Shown here: positions 7,435-13,833 of the stretch, one piece after another
Numbering within the stretch: position 1 is the first letter of the stretch
Layout: each line of letters starts with the position of its first letter
Origin: Muribaculaceae bacterium
GTDB lineage: Bacteria > Bacteroidota > Bacteroidia > Bacteroidales > Muribaculaceae
DNA: 13,867 nt
Reading direction: 5' to 3'
Assembly (NCBI GenBank): GCA_902836725.1
Contig: CADFRV010000036.1
Coordinates: 1 to 13,867 of the forward strand
The notes under the pieces: generated by a model
What the model saw: the letters and a program-made list of their open reading frames with translations, nothing else
Database searches by the model: none
What the model was told of the DNA's origin: nothing
Position numbers and translations under genes: made by a program

Positions 7435-8727
7435 TTACTTGAGGGAGGGATCGAAGCCTGCGGCCGAGATGGCGGCGAGTACTTCGGCGGGATCTACAGT
7501 GCCTTCAACTTCCACAGTGCCGGAAGAGAGATCCACTGCGGCCGAGGTCACTCCCGGGAGGGCGTTTACTGCTTTTTCCACTGTGGCTTTACAGTGTGCG
7601 CAAGCCATTCCTTTTACGTTGTAAGTCTTATGCATATCGGTAGTTTTTGAAATTGTACAATTATCGTCTGCTCCGCATGAGCAAGTGTGTGCGTGTTTAT
7701 GAGGCGAGCGACGGTTGCGGTAGAAAGAGTAACCGAGCAGTCCCAGCAGAAGCACGGTGCAGGCGGTGGAGAACATGGGAAGTTCGAGATGGCAGGCCGC
7801 CTGTGCAGCCGCCGCACCCGAGGGAAGCGCGAACCAGCTTGCTGGGAGAAGATAGTCTATAATTATCCCGAATGCCATGGCTGTGAGTACTACCGAGGCC
7901 ACATACACGTTTGTGGCTCGCTTGCCGAGGTTTTTGCGCAGCAGAATCACCGATGCGAAATTGGCGGCGGGTCCAGCCATGAGGAGTACGAAAGCGACTC
8001 CCGGTGTCAGTCCCTTGAGCATAAGCGACATGGCGATGGGGATTGAACCTGTGGCGCAGATATACATCGGTACCGCAACTATTACCATAACCGCCATGGC
8101 GAGAAACGGGTGCGCGCTGAGCGACAGAAACAGGGTATCAGGAACGGCAACGGTAATTACAGCCGCTACAACAAGACCAATCACAAGCCATTTGCCTACC
8201 GAGGCCACCATATCCACAAGTCCGTAGCGCACCGATTCCACCACTTTCCCTACAAAGGTCGTGGGAACAGCATCGTCATCGGCAAGATGTATGTCTGTCT
8301 CTGTATTATCCCCTGCGTCTGACCTGTCTACCGCCATGCCTCCGAATACGGATCCTGCAAGAGCAGCTATCGGCCTGAGGATGGCAAACGGCAGTCCGAG
8401 CAGGGCGTATGTGGCGGCGATTGAGTCAACTCCGGTCTGCGGTGTGGCGATGAGGAATGAAGTGGATGCGCCTTTGGAAGCACCCTGACGCCTGAGTGAT
8501 ATGGCTGTGGGGAGTACCCCGCACGAGCACAGCGGCAGGGGAATGCCGAGAAGGGCAGCCTTTAGCACCGGTTTCCATCCGCGTCCGGCAAGGTGTCGGC
8601 TCATTTGTGCGGGACGCACAAACACATGAAGCACCCCTGCAAGTATAAAGCCGAGCAGGATATAGGGTGACATTTCGTTAAGTATGCGTACGAGGGCATA
8701 TAGCAGATGTCTGAAATCAAAATCCAT
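7435..8727 (-). CDS. Cu/Zn-type efflux permease (SO_0444/DUF318 family) with C-terminal HMA domain
   Basis: This 430-residue membrane protein belongs to the permease family often annotated as SO_0444-type Cu/Zn efflux transporters, related to ArsP-like permeases. The core has about eight to ten membrane segments in two halves. The first half has CSCG (67-70) and ATPQTGVDS (94-102), the second has MAGPAANFASV. A linker at about 338-365 is rich in His and Cys (HKHAHTCSCG, then Cys357). The C-terminus (about 366-430) is a heavy-metal-associated domain with GMACAHC, metal ligands Cys376 and Cys379. The fusion suggests that soft-metal ions, Cu(I) or Zn(II), are handed from linker or HMA domain to the membrane pore for export; the exact metal cannot be read from sequence. 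The gene lies 110 bp downstream of an HMA-AraC regulator on the same strand, and that gap carries a candidate promoter and operator. Confidence 0.9.
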   Translation of the reverse strand: MDFDFRHLLYALVRILNEMSPYILLGFILAGVLHVFVRPAQMSRHLAGRGWKPVLKAALLGIPLPLCSCGVLPTAISLRRQGASKGASTSFLIATPQTGVDSIAATYALLGLPFAILRPIAALAGSVFGGMAVDRSDAGDNTETDIHLADDDAVPTTFVGKVVESVRYGLVDMVASVGKWLVIGLVVAAVITVAVPDTLFLSLSAHPFLAMAVMVIVAVPMYICATGSIPIAMSLMLKGLTPGVAFVLLMAGPAANFASVILLRKNLGKRATNVYVASVVLTAMAFGIIIDYLLPASWFALPSGAAAAQAACHLELPMFSTACTVLLLGLLGYSFYRNRRSPHKHAHTCSCGADDNCTISKTTDMHKTYNVKGMACAHCKATVEKAVNALPGVTSAAVDLSSGTVEVEGTVDPAEVLAAISAAGFDPSLK

Positions 8728-8777
8728 AAGTAACTATTCAAAATTATACCGGTCAGGTAATTTGCGTTTCTTTACTG

Positions 8778-8785
8778 CAAAGTTA
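8778..8785 (-). promoter_or_regulatory. Candidate -7 element for the permease gene
   Basis: TAACTTTG on the minus strand matches TANNTTTG exactly, about 50 bases before the permease ATG (8727). No TTTG lies at the usual 19-21 base spacing. The nearest TTG is 25 bases upstream, inside the inverted repeat at 8810-8828. A weak -33 is what an activator-dependent promoter would show. Confidence 0.55.
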
Positions 8786-8809
8786 CTATATGGGAATAAG
8801 ACAGGTGTT

Positions 8810-8828
8810 ACAACATTACTGATGTTGT
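8810..8828. promoter_or_regulatory. Inverted repeat, candidate operator for the permease
   Basis: ACAACAT (8810-8816) and ATGTTGT (8822-8828) form a perfect 7-bp dyad with a 5-base spacer. It starts 9 bases after the regulator's stop and 24 bases upstream of the -7 element. That is the -33 to -50 zone where an activator would contact RNA polymerase. A weak terminator for the regulator gene is the alternative, but there is no T tract. Confidence 0.45.
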
Positions 8829-8837
8829 TTGCATAAT

Positions 8838-9398
8838 TCAGACTTTGTTCAGTGGTATGCGGGGGAGTGCCGCCTTGACGAAAGCAGATGGGGTAAGGCC
8901 TGTCACCGATTTGAACTGTCTTGACAGATGGGCCACACTCGAGTAGCCGGCCTGATCCGCAATTTCGGTGATATTCAGCTGACGGTAGGAAAGAAGTTCC
9001 TTGACGTATTCCACCCTTTGCGCGATGGCGTATTTTTCTATGGTACGTCCTTCGCGTGCGGAAAATATCTTACTGATAAGAGAGTAATCGGTGTGGAGGT
9101 GGTCGCTGAGACATGCCGACAGGTTGAGGTGGCAGTCGGCGGCATTGCGCACATGTTCTATTATTATGAGCTTGGTCTTTTCAACCAGAGCGGCTTCCGC
9201 TTCGGTGATACGCTGGAAGCCGGCGGCTTCCAGTTCGTGATCCACCTTTGCCATAAGCTGTGGATCAGAAGACTGTTCATCTGGAAGCTCGGCGCCTCCG
9301 AGGCTTACTTCGGCCCCGGAAACACCGGCTTTTTCAAGAGCGCGCTCCACTGCCTCTATGCAGTGGCGGCACACCATACCTTTTATCGGGATATACAT
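8838..9398 (-). CDS. HMA-AraC fusion transcription regulator, probable metal sensor
   Basis: This 186-residue protein joins two domains. Residues 1 to about 65 are an HMA-like fold: IKGMVCRHC gives the CxxC pair Cys10/Cys13, and LEAAGF sits near the domain end. Residues about 68-183 are an AraC-type DNA-binding region: FSAREGRTIEKYAIAQRVEYVK, then the second helix-turn-helix ITEIADQAGYSSVAHLSRQFKSVTGLTPSAF. It is short for an AraC protein and lacks the cupin-like sensing domain, so the HMA part most likely senses the signal, presumably Cu(I) or another soft metal. Its start lies 8 bases after the phosphorylase stop, with GGGGAG-type purines absent on the coding side, so coupled translation is likely. 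The HMA-tailed permease follows downstream. I infer that the regulator activates that permease. HMA-AraC proteins occur in other Bacteroidota, but I know of no detailed study. Confidence 0.85.
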   Translation of the reverse strand: MYIPIKGMVCRHCIEAVERALEKAGVSGAEVSLGGAELPDEQSSDPQLMAKVDHELEAAGFQRITEAEAALVEKTKLIIIEHVRNAADCHLNLSACLSDHLHTDYSLISKIFSAREGRTIEKYAIAQRVEYVKELLSYRQLNITEIADQAGYSSVAHLSRQFKSVTGLTPSAFVKAALPRIPLNKV

Positions 9399-9406
9399 GG
9401 GGAGTG

Positions 9407-10282
9407 TCAGATGCGGTCAAGCACAGTGGCTATGAGGTCGCGTATGGCTGTTTTATAATTAGGTGTCACATCATGGCGCATGCGGTTGGCTATGATAGAG
9501 CATACAGTCATGGCCCGGTGTCCCATCAGACGGCTGAGTCCCTGAAGAGGAGCGCTCTCCATCTCGTAGTTGGTGACTTTCCTGTCCCGGAACCTGAATG
9601 ATTCTATGCGGGAGTTGAGATCGGGATTGGCGAGGGGAAGGCGCAGCTCACGTCCCTGCGGACCGTAAAATCCGACGGCTGAGATAGTGTTTCCGCGCAC
9701 CATATCGTCGCGTCCTATCTGGTCCACCAGTTCATTATGCGCGTCGACCACGTAAGGTTTCGCCCAGAGGGGGTTCCACCCTGTGTGCTCGCAGAAAGCC
9801 TTCTCGAACTCGAGATCGGCCACTTCGTTGCGTCCGGCATAGTAGTTGAGCACCCCGTCGAAACCGATGGCTTTTTCGGCGATTACAGGTGTGCCGACGA
9901 TCAGTTCCGGCTGCAAGGCGCCAGAAGTGCCGATACGCACCATTGTGAGCTGGCGGTGGTTGTCCTTTACCTCGCGGGTATTGAAATCTATATTGGCGAG
10001 CGCATCGAGTTCGTTGATCACGATATCGATGTTGTCAGGCCCAATGCCGTGTGACAGGCACATTATAGGTTTGCCCTTGTAGGTGCCCCCTATGGTATGG
10101 AATTCACGCGAATTGACCTCGAAAGTGCGGGTGTCGAAATGTTCGGCCACGATGTTCACGCGCCCCGGATCACCTACAAGTATTATGCGGTCGGTAAGCT
10201 GCTCGGGAAGCAGGTGCAGGTGAAATACAGACCCGTCGGGGTTGATTATGAGTTCAGACGGTGCTATGATTTTCTTCTCCAT
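9407..10282 (-). CDS. udp: Nucleoside phosphorylase, uridine phosphorylase-like
   Basis: This 291-residue cytoplasmic enzyme belongs to the PNP/UDP phosphorylase family, which splits a nucleoside with phosphate into free base and ribose-1-phosphate. The phosphate-binding GDPGR (37-41) and RIGTSGA (116-122) motifs are present. So is YEMES (239-243), whose Glu-Met-Glu contacts the ribose. The length, the GDPGR context and the C-terminal region resemble the larger Bacteroidota uridine phosphorylases rather than the shorter DeoD proteins, so uridine is the favoured substrate and the symbol is tentative. The gene follows dprA after 58 bases with no clear promoter and is followed after 8 bases by the HMA-AraC gene. 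It therefore appears to be the middle of a minus-strand train. Its link to metal control is not obvious. Confidence 0.87.
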   Translation of the reverse strand: MEKKIIAPSELIINPDGSVFHLHLLPEQLTDRIILVGDPGRVNIVAEHFDTRTFEVNSREFHTIGGTYKGKPIMCLSHGIGPDNIDIVINELDALANIDFNTREVKDNHRQLTMVRIGTSGALQPELIVGTPVIAEKAIGFDGVLNYYAGRNEVADLEFEKAFCEHTGWNPLWAKPYVVDAHNELVDQIGRDDMVRGNTISAVGFYGPQGRELRLPLANPDLNSRIESFRFRDRKVTNYEMESAPLQGLSRLMGHRAMTVCSIIANRMRHDVTPNYKTAIRDLIATVLDRI

Positions 10283-10340
10283 GTTTTCAGTGGTTTAGTG
10301 TTATGTCTTGTTAACGGCAGGGAAGATAAAATTGTTTTCT

Positions 10341-11444
10341 TCACGCGGGGCGGTATCTTGCTCCGGGCAGGGCGAGTACCAGGCCGTTGAATTCCATTTC
10401 CGTAAGGAGTGCCATGAGTTGCCCGACCGGAATGTTGAGTTCGGCGGTGAGGTTGTTGATCTGTCCCTCCCCGTTGTGTCGCAGGGTGTCTAGTATCAGT
10501 TGTTGCTGCGGTGAGATTTCGGTGAACAGTTGCTGCTGGGTGCCTTCTTCCGGACGTGGTGTCCAGTTCATGGTGGCTATGAGATCGTCGGCGTTTTCTA
10601 TGAGATGGGCGACATTGTTCTTTATAAGCATATTGCATCCGGCGCAGTAGACATCTGATGTGCGGCCAGGCAATGCGAATACATCGCGGTTGTACAGCTG
10701 TCCCAGCCGTGCCGTATGCAACGCTCCTCCCCGTGGCGCTCCCGATTCGGCCACTATGATGGCATCGGATATTCCGGCCACAATGCGGTTGCGGGCAAGG
10801 AAATTGCCCCTGTGGGGTCGTGTGCCGTGGGGATAATCAGTCAGTATCATTCCTCCTTCATGCACCATCCGCGCCGCATAACGGCGGTGTTCGGAGGGAT
10901 AAAGTGTGTCGAGGCCATGTGCCACCACTCCTACAGTGGGGATCCCCTCCTCAAGTGCCCGTTTGTGGGCGGTGATGTCGCAACCCATGGCGAGGCCGCT
11001 GACCACAACAACGTTGTCAAGGCGTTTGCCGAGATTTTCCACCAGGTTTGTGATGAAGTTAACCCCATAGGCTGTGGCATTGCGTGTGCCGACGATACTT
11101 ATCACATGTTGCGAGTTGAGATCGGTGTCGCCGAGGGCATAAAGCATCGTGGGGGCATCGTCGCATTCAAGCAGCCGTTGCGGATATGACGGGTCGGTGT
11201 AATAAAGGCACCTTACGTTGTTCTGCAAGCAGAACTGTTCCTCCTTCCTGGCCTTTTCAAGAAGCTCGTCCCTATAAGCCGACGACAGTATCTGCAGCCT
11301 GCGTCCGGTGATGCGGATGAGGGTGTCTTCGGGCATATTGAAAAAATCGCGCTCGCTTCCTACGCGTGAGAGCAGTTCGTCGGCCACTTTCGGGTGCATG
11401 CCCCGTGTAAGCGAGAAGGCTATTCTGTAGAGGAGACCGTTCAT
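10341..11444 (-). CDS. dprA: DNA-processing protein DprA
   Basis: This 367-residue protein matches DprA/Smf, which loads RecA on incoming single-stranded DNA during natural transformation and is widely kept in bacteria not known to be competent. The Rossmann-like core contains VGTRNATAYG (118-127), VSGLAMGCDITAHKRAL (148-164), GLDTLYPSEH (177-186), NFLARNRIVAGIS (214-226), SGAPRGGALHTA (234-245) and ALPG (257-260). An N-terminal helix-rich region (about 1-65) and a C-terminal winged-helix domain (about 305-367) complete the usual layout. Its ATG overlaps the thioesterase stop (ATGA, 11444-11441), a sign of translational coupling. No other competence gene is nearby. Confidence 0.95.
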   Translation of the reverse strand: MNGLLYRIAFSLTRGMHPKVADELLSRVGSERDFFNMPEDTLIRITGRRLQILSSAYRDELLEKARKEEQFCLQNNVRCLYYTDPSYPQRLLECDDAPTMLYALGDTDLNSQHVISIVGTRNATAYGVNFITNLVENLGKRLDNVVVVSGLAMGCDITAHKRALEEGIPTVGVVAHGLDTLYPSEHRRYAARMVHEGGMILTDYPHGTRPHRGNFLARNRIVAGISDAIIVAESGAPRGGALHTARLGQLYNRDVFALPGRTSDVYCAGCNMLIKNNVAHLIENADDLIATMNWTPRPEEGTQQQLFTEISPQQQLILDTLRHNGEGQINNLTAELNIPVGQLMALLTEMEFNGLVLALPGARYRPA

Positions 11445-11845
11445 GTGAGACCGAATGCTTTTGCTATGGTTTCGCCACGGGAGAGTCTGCCGTGCTCAAT
11501 GCTGACAATGGTTACGAGAGCCGATACGGCAGTTGCACCCGACTGCGTGAAAATATCCTGATGGAAGATAAATCGCGCGCCACGGCGCTCTATCCAAAGT
11601 TTGCTCAGCATTGTTTCGCCGAGTCTCAGGGGAGTATGGTAGTCAATCTCGATGCGGCTTACCACAGGATCTATCCCCTGTGACTGCATCTCGCGGAAAG
11701 TGAATCCGGTTTTCTCGCAGAATTCATGCCGGGTGTGCTCGAGGTAATGCAAATAGTTGGCATTGTTTACGATACCCTGTGAATCCACCTCGTAGTCGCG
11801 CACCTTAAGCGGCATTTCAAATATGTAATTCTGTTTGTCGGTCAT
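11441..11845 (-). CDS. Acyl-CoA thioesterase of the hot-dog (4HBT/YbgC) family
   Basis: This 134-residue protein has the usual length of a single hot-dog domain. The signature region VRDYEVDSQGIVNNANYLHYLEHTR (15-39) holds the likely catalytic Asp21 and the following loop of the 4-hydroxybenzoyl-CoA thioesterase/YbgC group. Such enzymes hydrolyse acyl-CoA thioesters in the cytoplasm; YbgC members are linked to Tol-Pal or phospholipid metabolism in proteobacteria. Here the neighbours give no substrate clue. It is the first gene of the minus-strand train, overlaps dprA by 4 bases, and is divergent from the Ntn-hydrolase gene with a 112-bp shared spacer. Confidence 0.9.
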   Translation of the reverse strand: MTDKQNYIFEMPLKVRDYEVDSQGIVNNANYLHYLEHTRHEFCEKTGFTFREMQSQGIDPVVSRIEIDYHTPLRLGETMLSKLWIERRGARFIFHQDIFTQSGATAVSALVTIVSIEHGRLSRGETIAKAFGLT

Positions 11846-11901
11846 AAATAATCAGTCGGTCTGTGGCATTGCCGTTCACCTGGCATACACGTGACAGCAC
11901 A

Positions 11902-11932
11902 TTGTAAAATTACAAATTATGCGACAATCCGC
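11902..11932 (-). promoter_or_regulatory. Candidate promoter of the thioesterase-dprA train
   Basis: On the minus strand TAATTTTA (one mismatch to TANNTTTG) follows CTTG after 20 bases. The -7-like element lies inside a dyad, TTGTAA-AA-TTACAA (plus 11902-11915). The leader would be about 55 bases. Both elements are imperfect, so the call is tentative. Confidence 0.4.
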
Positions 11933-11945
11933 CAAGAGTTTTTTG

Positions 11946-11953
11946 TAATTTTG
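11946..11953 (+). promoter_or_regulatory. -7 element immediately before the Ntn-hydrolase start
   Basis: TAATTTTG matches TANNTTTG exactly and ends only 4 bases before the ATG at 11958. Transcription would begin at or within a few bases of the start codon, giving a leaderless or near-leaderless mRNA. No TTTG is seen at 19-21 bases upstream, which weakens the call. Confidence 0.5.
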
Positions 11954-11957
11954 CGTC

Positions 11958-13046
11958 ATGAACGGTTTTCAGTTGATACTTGCCGGTGTGGCCGGTCTGG
12001 GTCTGGCATTGTCGCCGTATGCTGCGGGGTGCACTTCCGCCGTGGTGAGCGGCCGGGCGTCGCTCGACGGCAGGACGCTTTTGTGGAAACACCGCGACTC
12101 GGGGTTCAAGGACAATTTCGTAGATAAGGTAGAGGCGACGGACAGCACTCTGGCATATGTGGCGCTGTTCAATGCCGGAGACGATGATCTGGCCGAAGCA
12201 TGGATAGGGTTCAACGAGGCCGGTTTTGCTGTGATGAATACGGCATCATACAATCTTGCTCCCGATACGGCGGCTGTAAAAGACCGCGAGGGGGTGGTGA
12301 TGAGCCGCGCTCTGGCACGGTGCAGGACGGTGGAGGATTTTATTGGAATTCTTGACCGTGAGATGGAAGGTGGACGATCTGCCGGAATACAGGCCAATTT
12401 CGGAGTGACAGACGCCAATGGCAACTGCGCTTATGTGGAGGCCGCCGACCACAGTTACAAAGTATATCCTATAGAGGAAAACGGGAGGGGATGGATGGTG
12501 AGGTCCAACTACTCCTACTCCGGAACTACAGGGAAACGTCTTGGAGAAGTCCGGCATGACAACGCCGTGCATCTCATAGAGGAGAATATCGCGGATGGCC
12601 TGGCTCCTGAGGTGTTCACGGAAGAACTGTCAAGAAGTTTCTATCATGCCGGAAAAGACGCCGACATGATGCAGGCCGGTTACCGCACTTTGACAGACCG
12701 GGGTGAGTATATCCCGCGACGCAGTTCCTGTGCGTCTGTAGTTGTGGAGGGTGCCGTGGGGAATGAGGATCCCGCTCGGGCTACCGTGATGTGGGTAGCT
12801 ATCGGCTCCCCGATGCTGTCGGTAGCGCTTCCCGTAACGCTTGACGATATTCCCGCAGGGCTTCGGCGAGATCCCGCCATAGGGCGTTCGCCGCTGTGCG
12901 ACGAGGCGAACCGGCGTCGCGACCGTGCGTTTCCGCGCAAAGGGAAAGACGGGAAATGGATCATTGATATGGAATACATGCGCCGGACGATACCACAGAT
13001 GAAGCGTGAGGCCGCTGCTGTGTACGGAAGTTTCCGGAGAAAATAA
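11958..13046 (+). CDS. Exported Ntn-hydrolase, C45/choloylglycine hydrolase-like amidase
   Basis: This 362-residue protein has an N-terminal hydrophobic leader ending in YAAGC, then TSAVVSGRASLDGRTLLWKHRDS. Cys followed by Thr/Ser, a GR-TLLWKHRD strand (Arg46, Asp47) and GFNEAGFAVMNTAS (84-97) are typical of the Ntn-hydrolase superfamily that includes choloylglycine hydrolases, C45 acyltransferases and C69-like peptidases. These use an exposed N-terminal Cys to cleave amide bonds. Removal of the leader after Gly24 would expose Cys25 as nucleophile. The same site loosely resembles a lipobox, so lipidation is an alternative but would block catalysis. The substrate is unknown; bile-salt hydrolysis should not be assumed. 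The leader lacks the usual N-terminal Lys/Arg. A near-consensus -7 element ends just before the ATG. The DUF486 gene follows after 37 bases. Confidence 0.8.
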   Translation: MNGFQLILAGVAGLGLALSPYAAGCTSAVVSGRASLDGRTLLWKHRDSGFKDNFVDKVEATDSTLAYVALFNAGDDDLAEAWIGFNEAGFAVMNTASYNLAPDTAAVKDREGVVMSRALARCRTVEDFIGILDREMEGGRSAGIQANFGVTDANGNCAYVEAADHSYKVYPIEENGRGWMVRSNYSYSGTTGKRLGEVRHDNAVHLIEENIADGLAPEVFTEELSRSFYHAGKDADMMQAGYRTLTDRGEYIPRRSSCASVVVEGAVGNEDPARATVMWVAIGSPMLSVALPVTLDDIPAGLRRDPAIGRSPLCDEANRRRDRAFPRKGKDGKWIIDMEYMRRTIPQMKREAAAVYGSFRRK

Positions 13047-13083
13047 ATTGTATTAATTAAAAAGTTGTAATAAATTTCAGGTA

Positions 13084-13455
13084 ATGGGATCTGCTGTCAC
13101 TACGATCATTCTTCTGGTGATTTCCAATGTATTTATGACATTCGCATGGTACGGGCATCTTAAACTGCAGTCTACCGGCATTTCGGCCAACTGGCCACTA
13201 TATGCCGTGATTCTTTTTTCCTGGGGAATAGCGTTGCTTGAGTATTGTTTCCAGGTGCCGGCAAACCGCATGGGTTTCGAGGGGAACGGCGGTCCGTTTT
13301 CGCTGATGCAGCTCAAAGTGATGCAGGAAGTGGTGACGCTTGTTGTGTTCGTCATATTCAGCCTTGTCGCTTTTGACAGCTTTGAGCTGAGATGGAACCA
13401 CTGGGTCGCCATGCTTCTGCTTGTGGGGGCTGTGTACCTTGTGTTCATGAAATGA
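13084..13455 (+). CDS. Small DMT-family membrane protein (DUF486)
   Basis: This 123-residue inner-membrane protein has four predicted membrane segments (about 4-20, 37-52, 78-98 and 105-121). It matches the DUF486 group of the drug/metabolite transporter superfamily. Recognisable features are FMTFAWYGHLK (18-28), ALLEYCFQVPANRMG (55-69) and QLKVMQEVVTLVVF (78-91). Members have the size of EmrE-like proteins, but their transported compound is unknown. It lies 37 bases after the Ntn-hydrolase on the same strand and may share its transcript. The ATG at 13084 is the only sensible start. Confidence 0.88.
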   Translation: MGSAVTTIILLVISNVFMTFAWYGHLKLQSTGISANWPLYAVILFSWGIALLEYCFQVPANRMGFEGNGGPFSLMQLKVMQEVVTLVVFVIFSLVAFDSFELRWNHWVAMLLLVGAVYLVFMK

Positions 13456-13496
13456 CCGGACCGTCCGGAAATCCTTGTTGCCATTGGCAACAAGGA
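13456..13496 (+). terminator. Tandem hairpins after the DUF486 gene
   Basis: CCGGA-CCG-TCCGG (13456-13468) begins directly after the stop. It is followed by a perfect 11-bp hairpin, TCCTTGTTGCC (13472-13482) with GGCAACAAGGA (13486-13496), loop ATT. There is no T tract, so this may be a factor-dependent terminator or an mRNA-stabilising structure rather than a classic intrinsic terminator. Confidence 0.55.
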
Positions 13497-13559
13497 CATT
13501 AACCTGCGGAATTTAACAGATATTATCAAACATCCAGTCAAATATTCAGAAGAAAAGTG

Positions 13560-13567
13560 TAACTTTG
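13560..13567 (+). promoter_or_regulatory. Candidate -7 element in the right-hand spacer
   Basis: TAACTTTG followed by CA is an exact TANNTTTG match in a context common at Bacteroidales promoters. No TTTG stands 19-21 bases upstream. If used for the gene at 13834, it would give a leader of roughly 260 bases; otherwise it may drive a short RNA. Confidence 0.4.
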
Positions 13568-13689
13568 CAACCGATATGGGTTCGAATTCTTTTTAGTTTT
13601 GTGTATTTAATTACTCAATTCCTATCAATCATCGATAAAACTAAATCGTTTCCAAAAACCATATTGCTCAGAATCGTTATATGTCGCTT

Positions 13690-13697
13690 TAATTTTG
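13690..13697 (+). promoter_or_regulatory. Second candidate -7 element in the right-hand spacer
   Basis: TAATTTTG matches TANNTTTG exactly. The only -33-like TTG (13664-13666) is 23 bases upstream, slightly too far. It would give a leader of about 130 bases for the gene at 13834. Chance matches are likely in AT-rich sequence. Confidence 0.3.
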
Positions 13698-13833
13698 CTT
13701 ACAGGCATATATCAGATTATAATTATAAATATCATGTTCAGGAATCTGGTATTGGTACCATGGTTCTTTTTGTCCATCCCCATATAGAATGTAATATATT
13801 TCAGTCCGAATTATTTTTAACTATCTATAATAT

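Larger units (their letters stand above)
13497..13833. other. AT-rich spacer without a convincing gene
   Basis: This stretch is far more AT-rich than the flanking genes. A 90-codon frame from a TTG at 13565 ends in the ATGA at 13834-13837, but its codons are AT-rich, its composition shows no domain and it has no ribosome site, so I do not call it. The stretch holds two -7-like motifs, at 13560-13567 and 13690-13697. It is most likely the upstream region or a long leader of the gene starting at 13834. Confidence 0.6.

Noticed and set aside
8810..8828. The dyad as an intrinsic terminator of the HMA-AraC gene
   Set aside because: The 7-bp stem is AT-rich and no T run follows on the minus strand, so an operator is more likely.
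11958..13046. Calling the Ntn-hydrolase a bile salt hydrolase
   Set aside because: Only the superfamily pattern is visible. The residues that define bile salt specificity cannot be assigned without an alignment.
13576..13592. GGGTTCGAATTC, resembling the T arm of a tRNA
   Set aside because: The stem around TTCGAAT does not pair well and no acceptor, D or anticodon arms are found, so it is neither a tRNA nor a clear attachment-site remnant.
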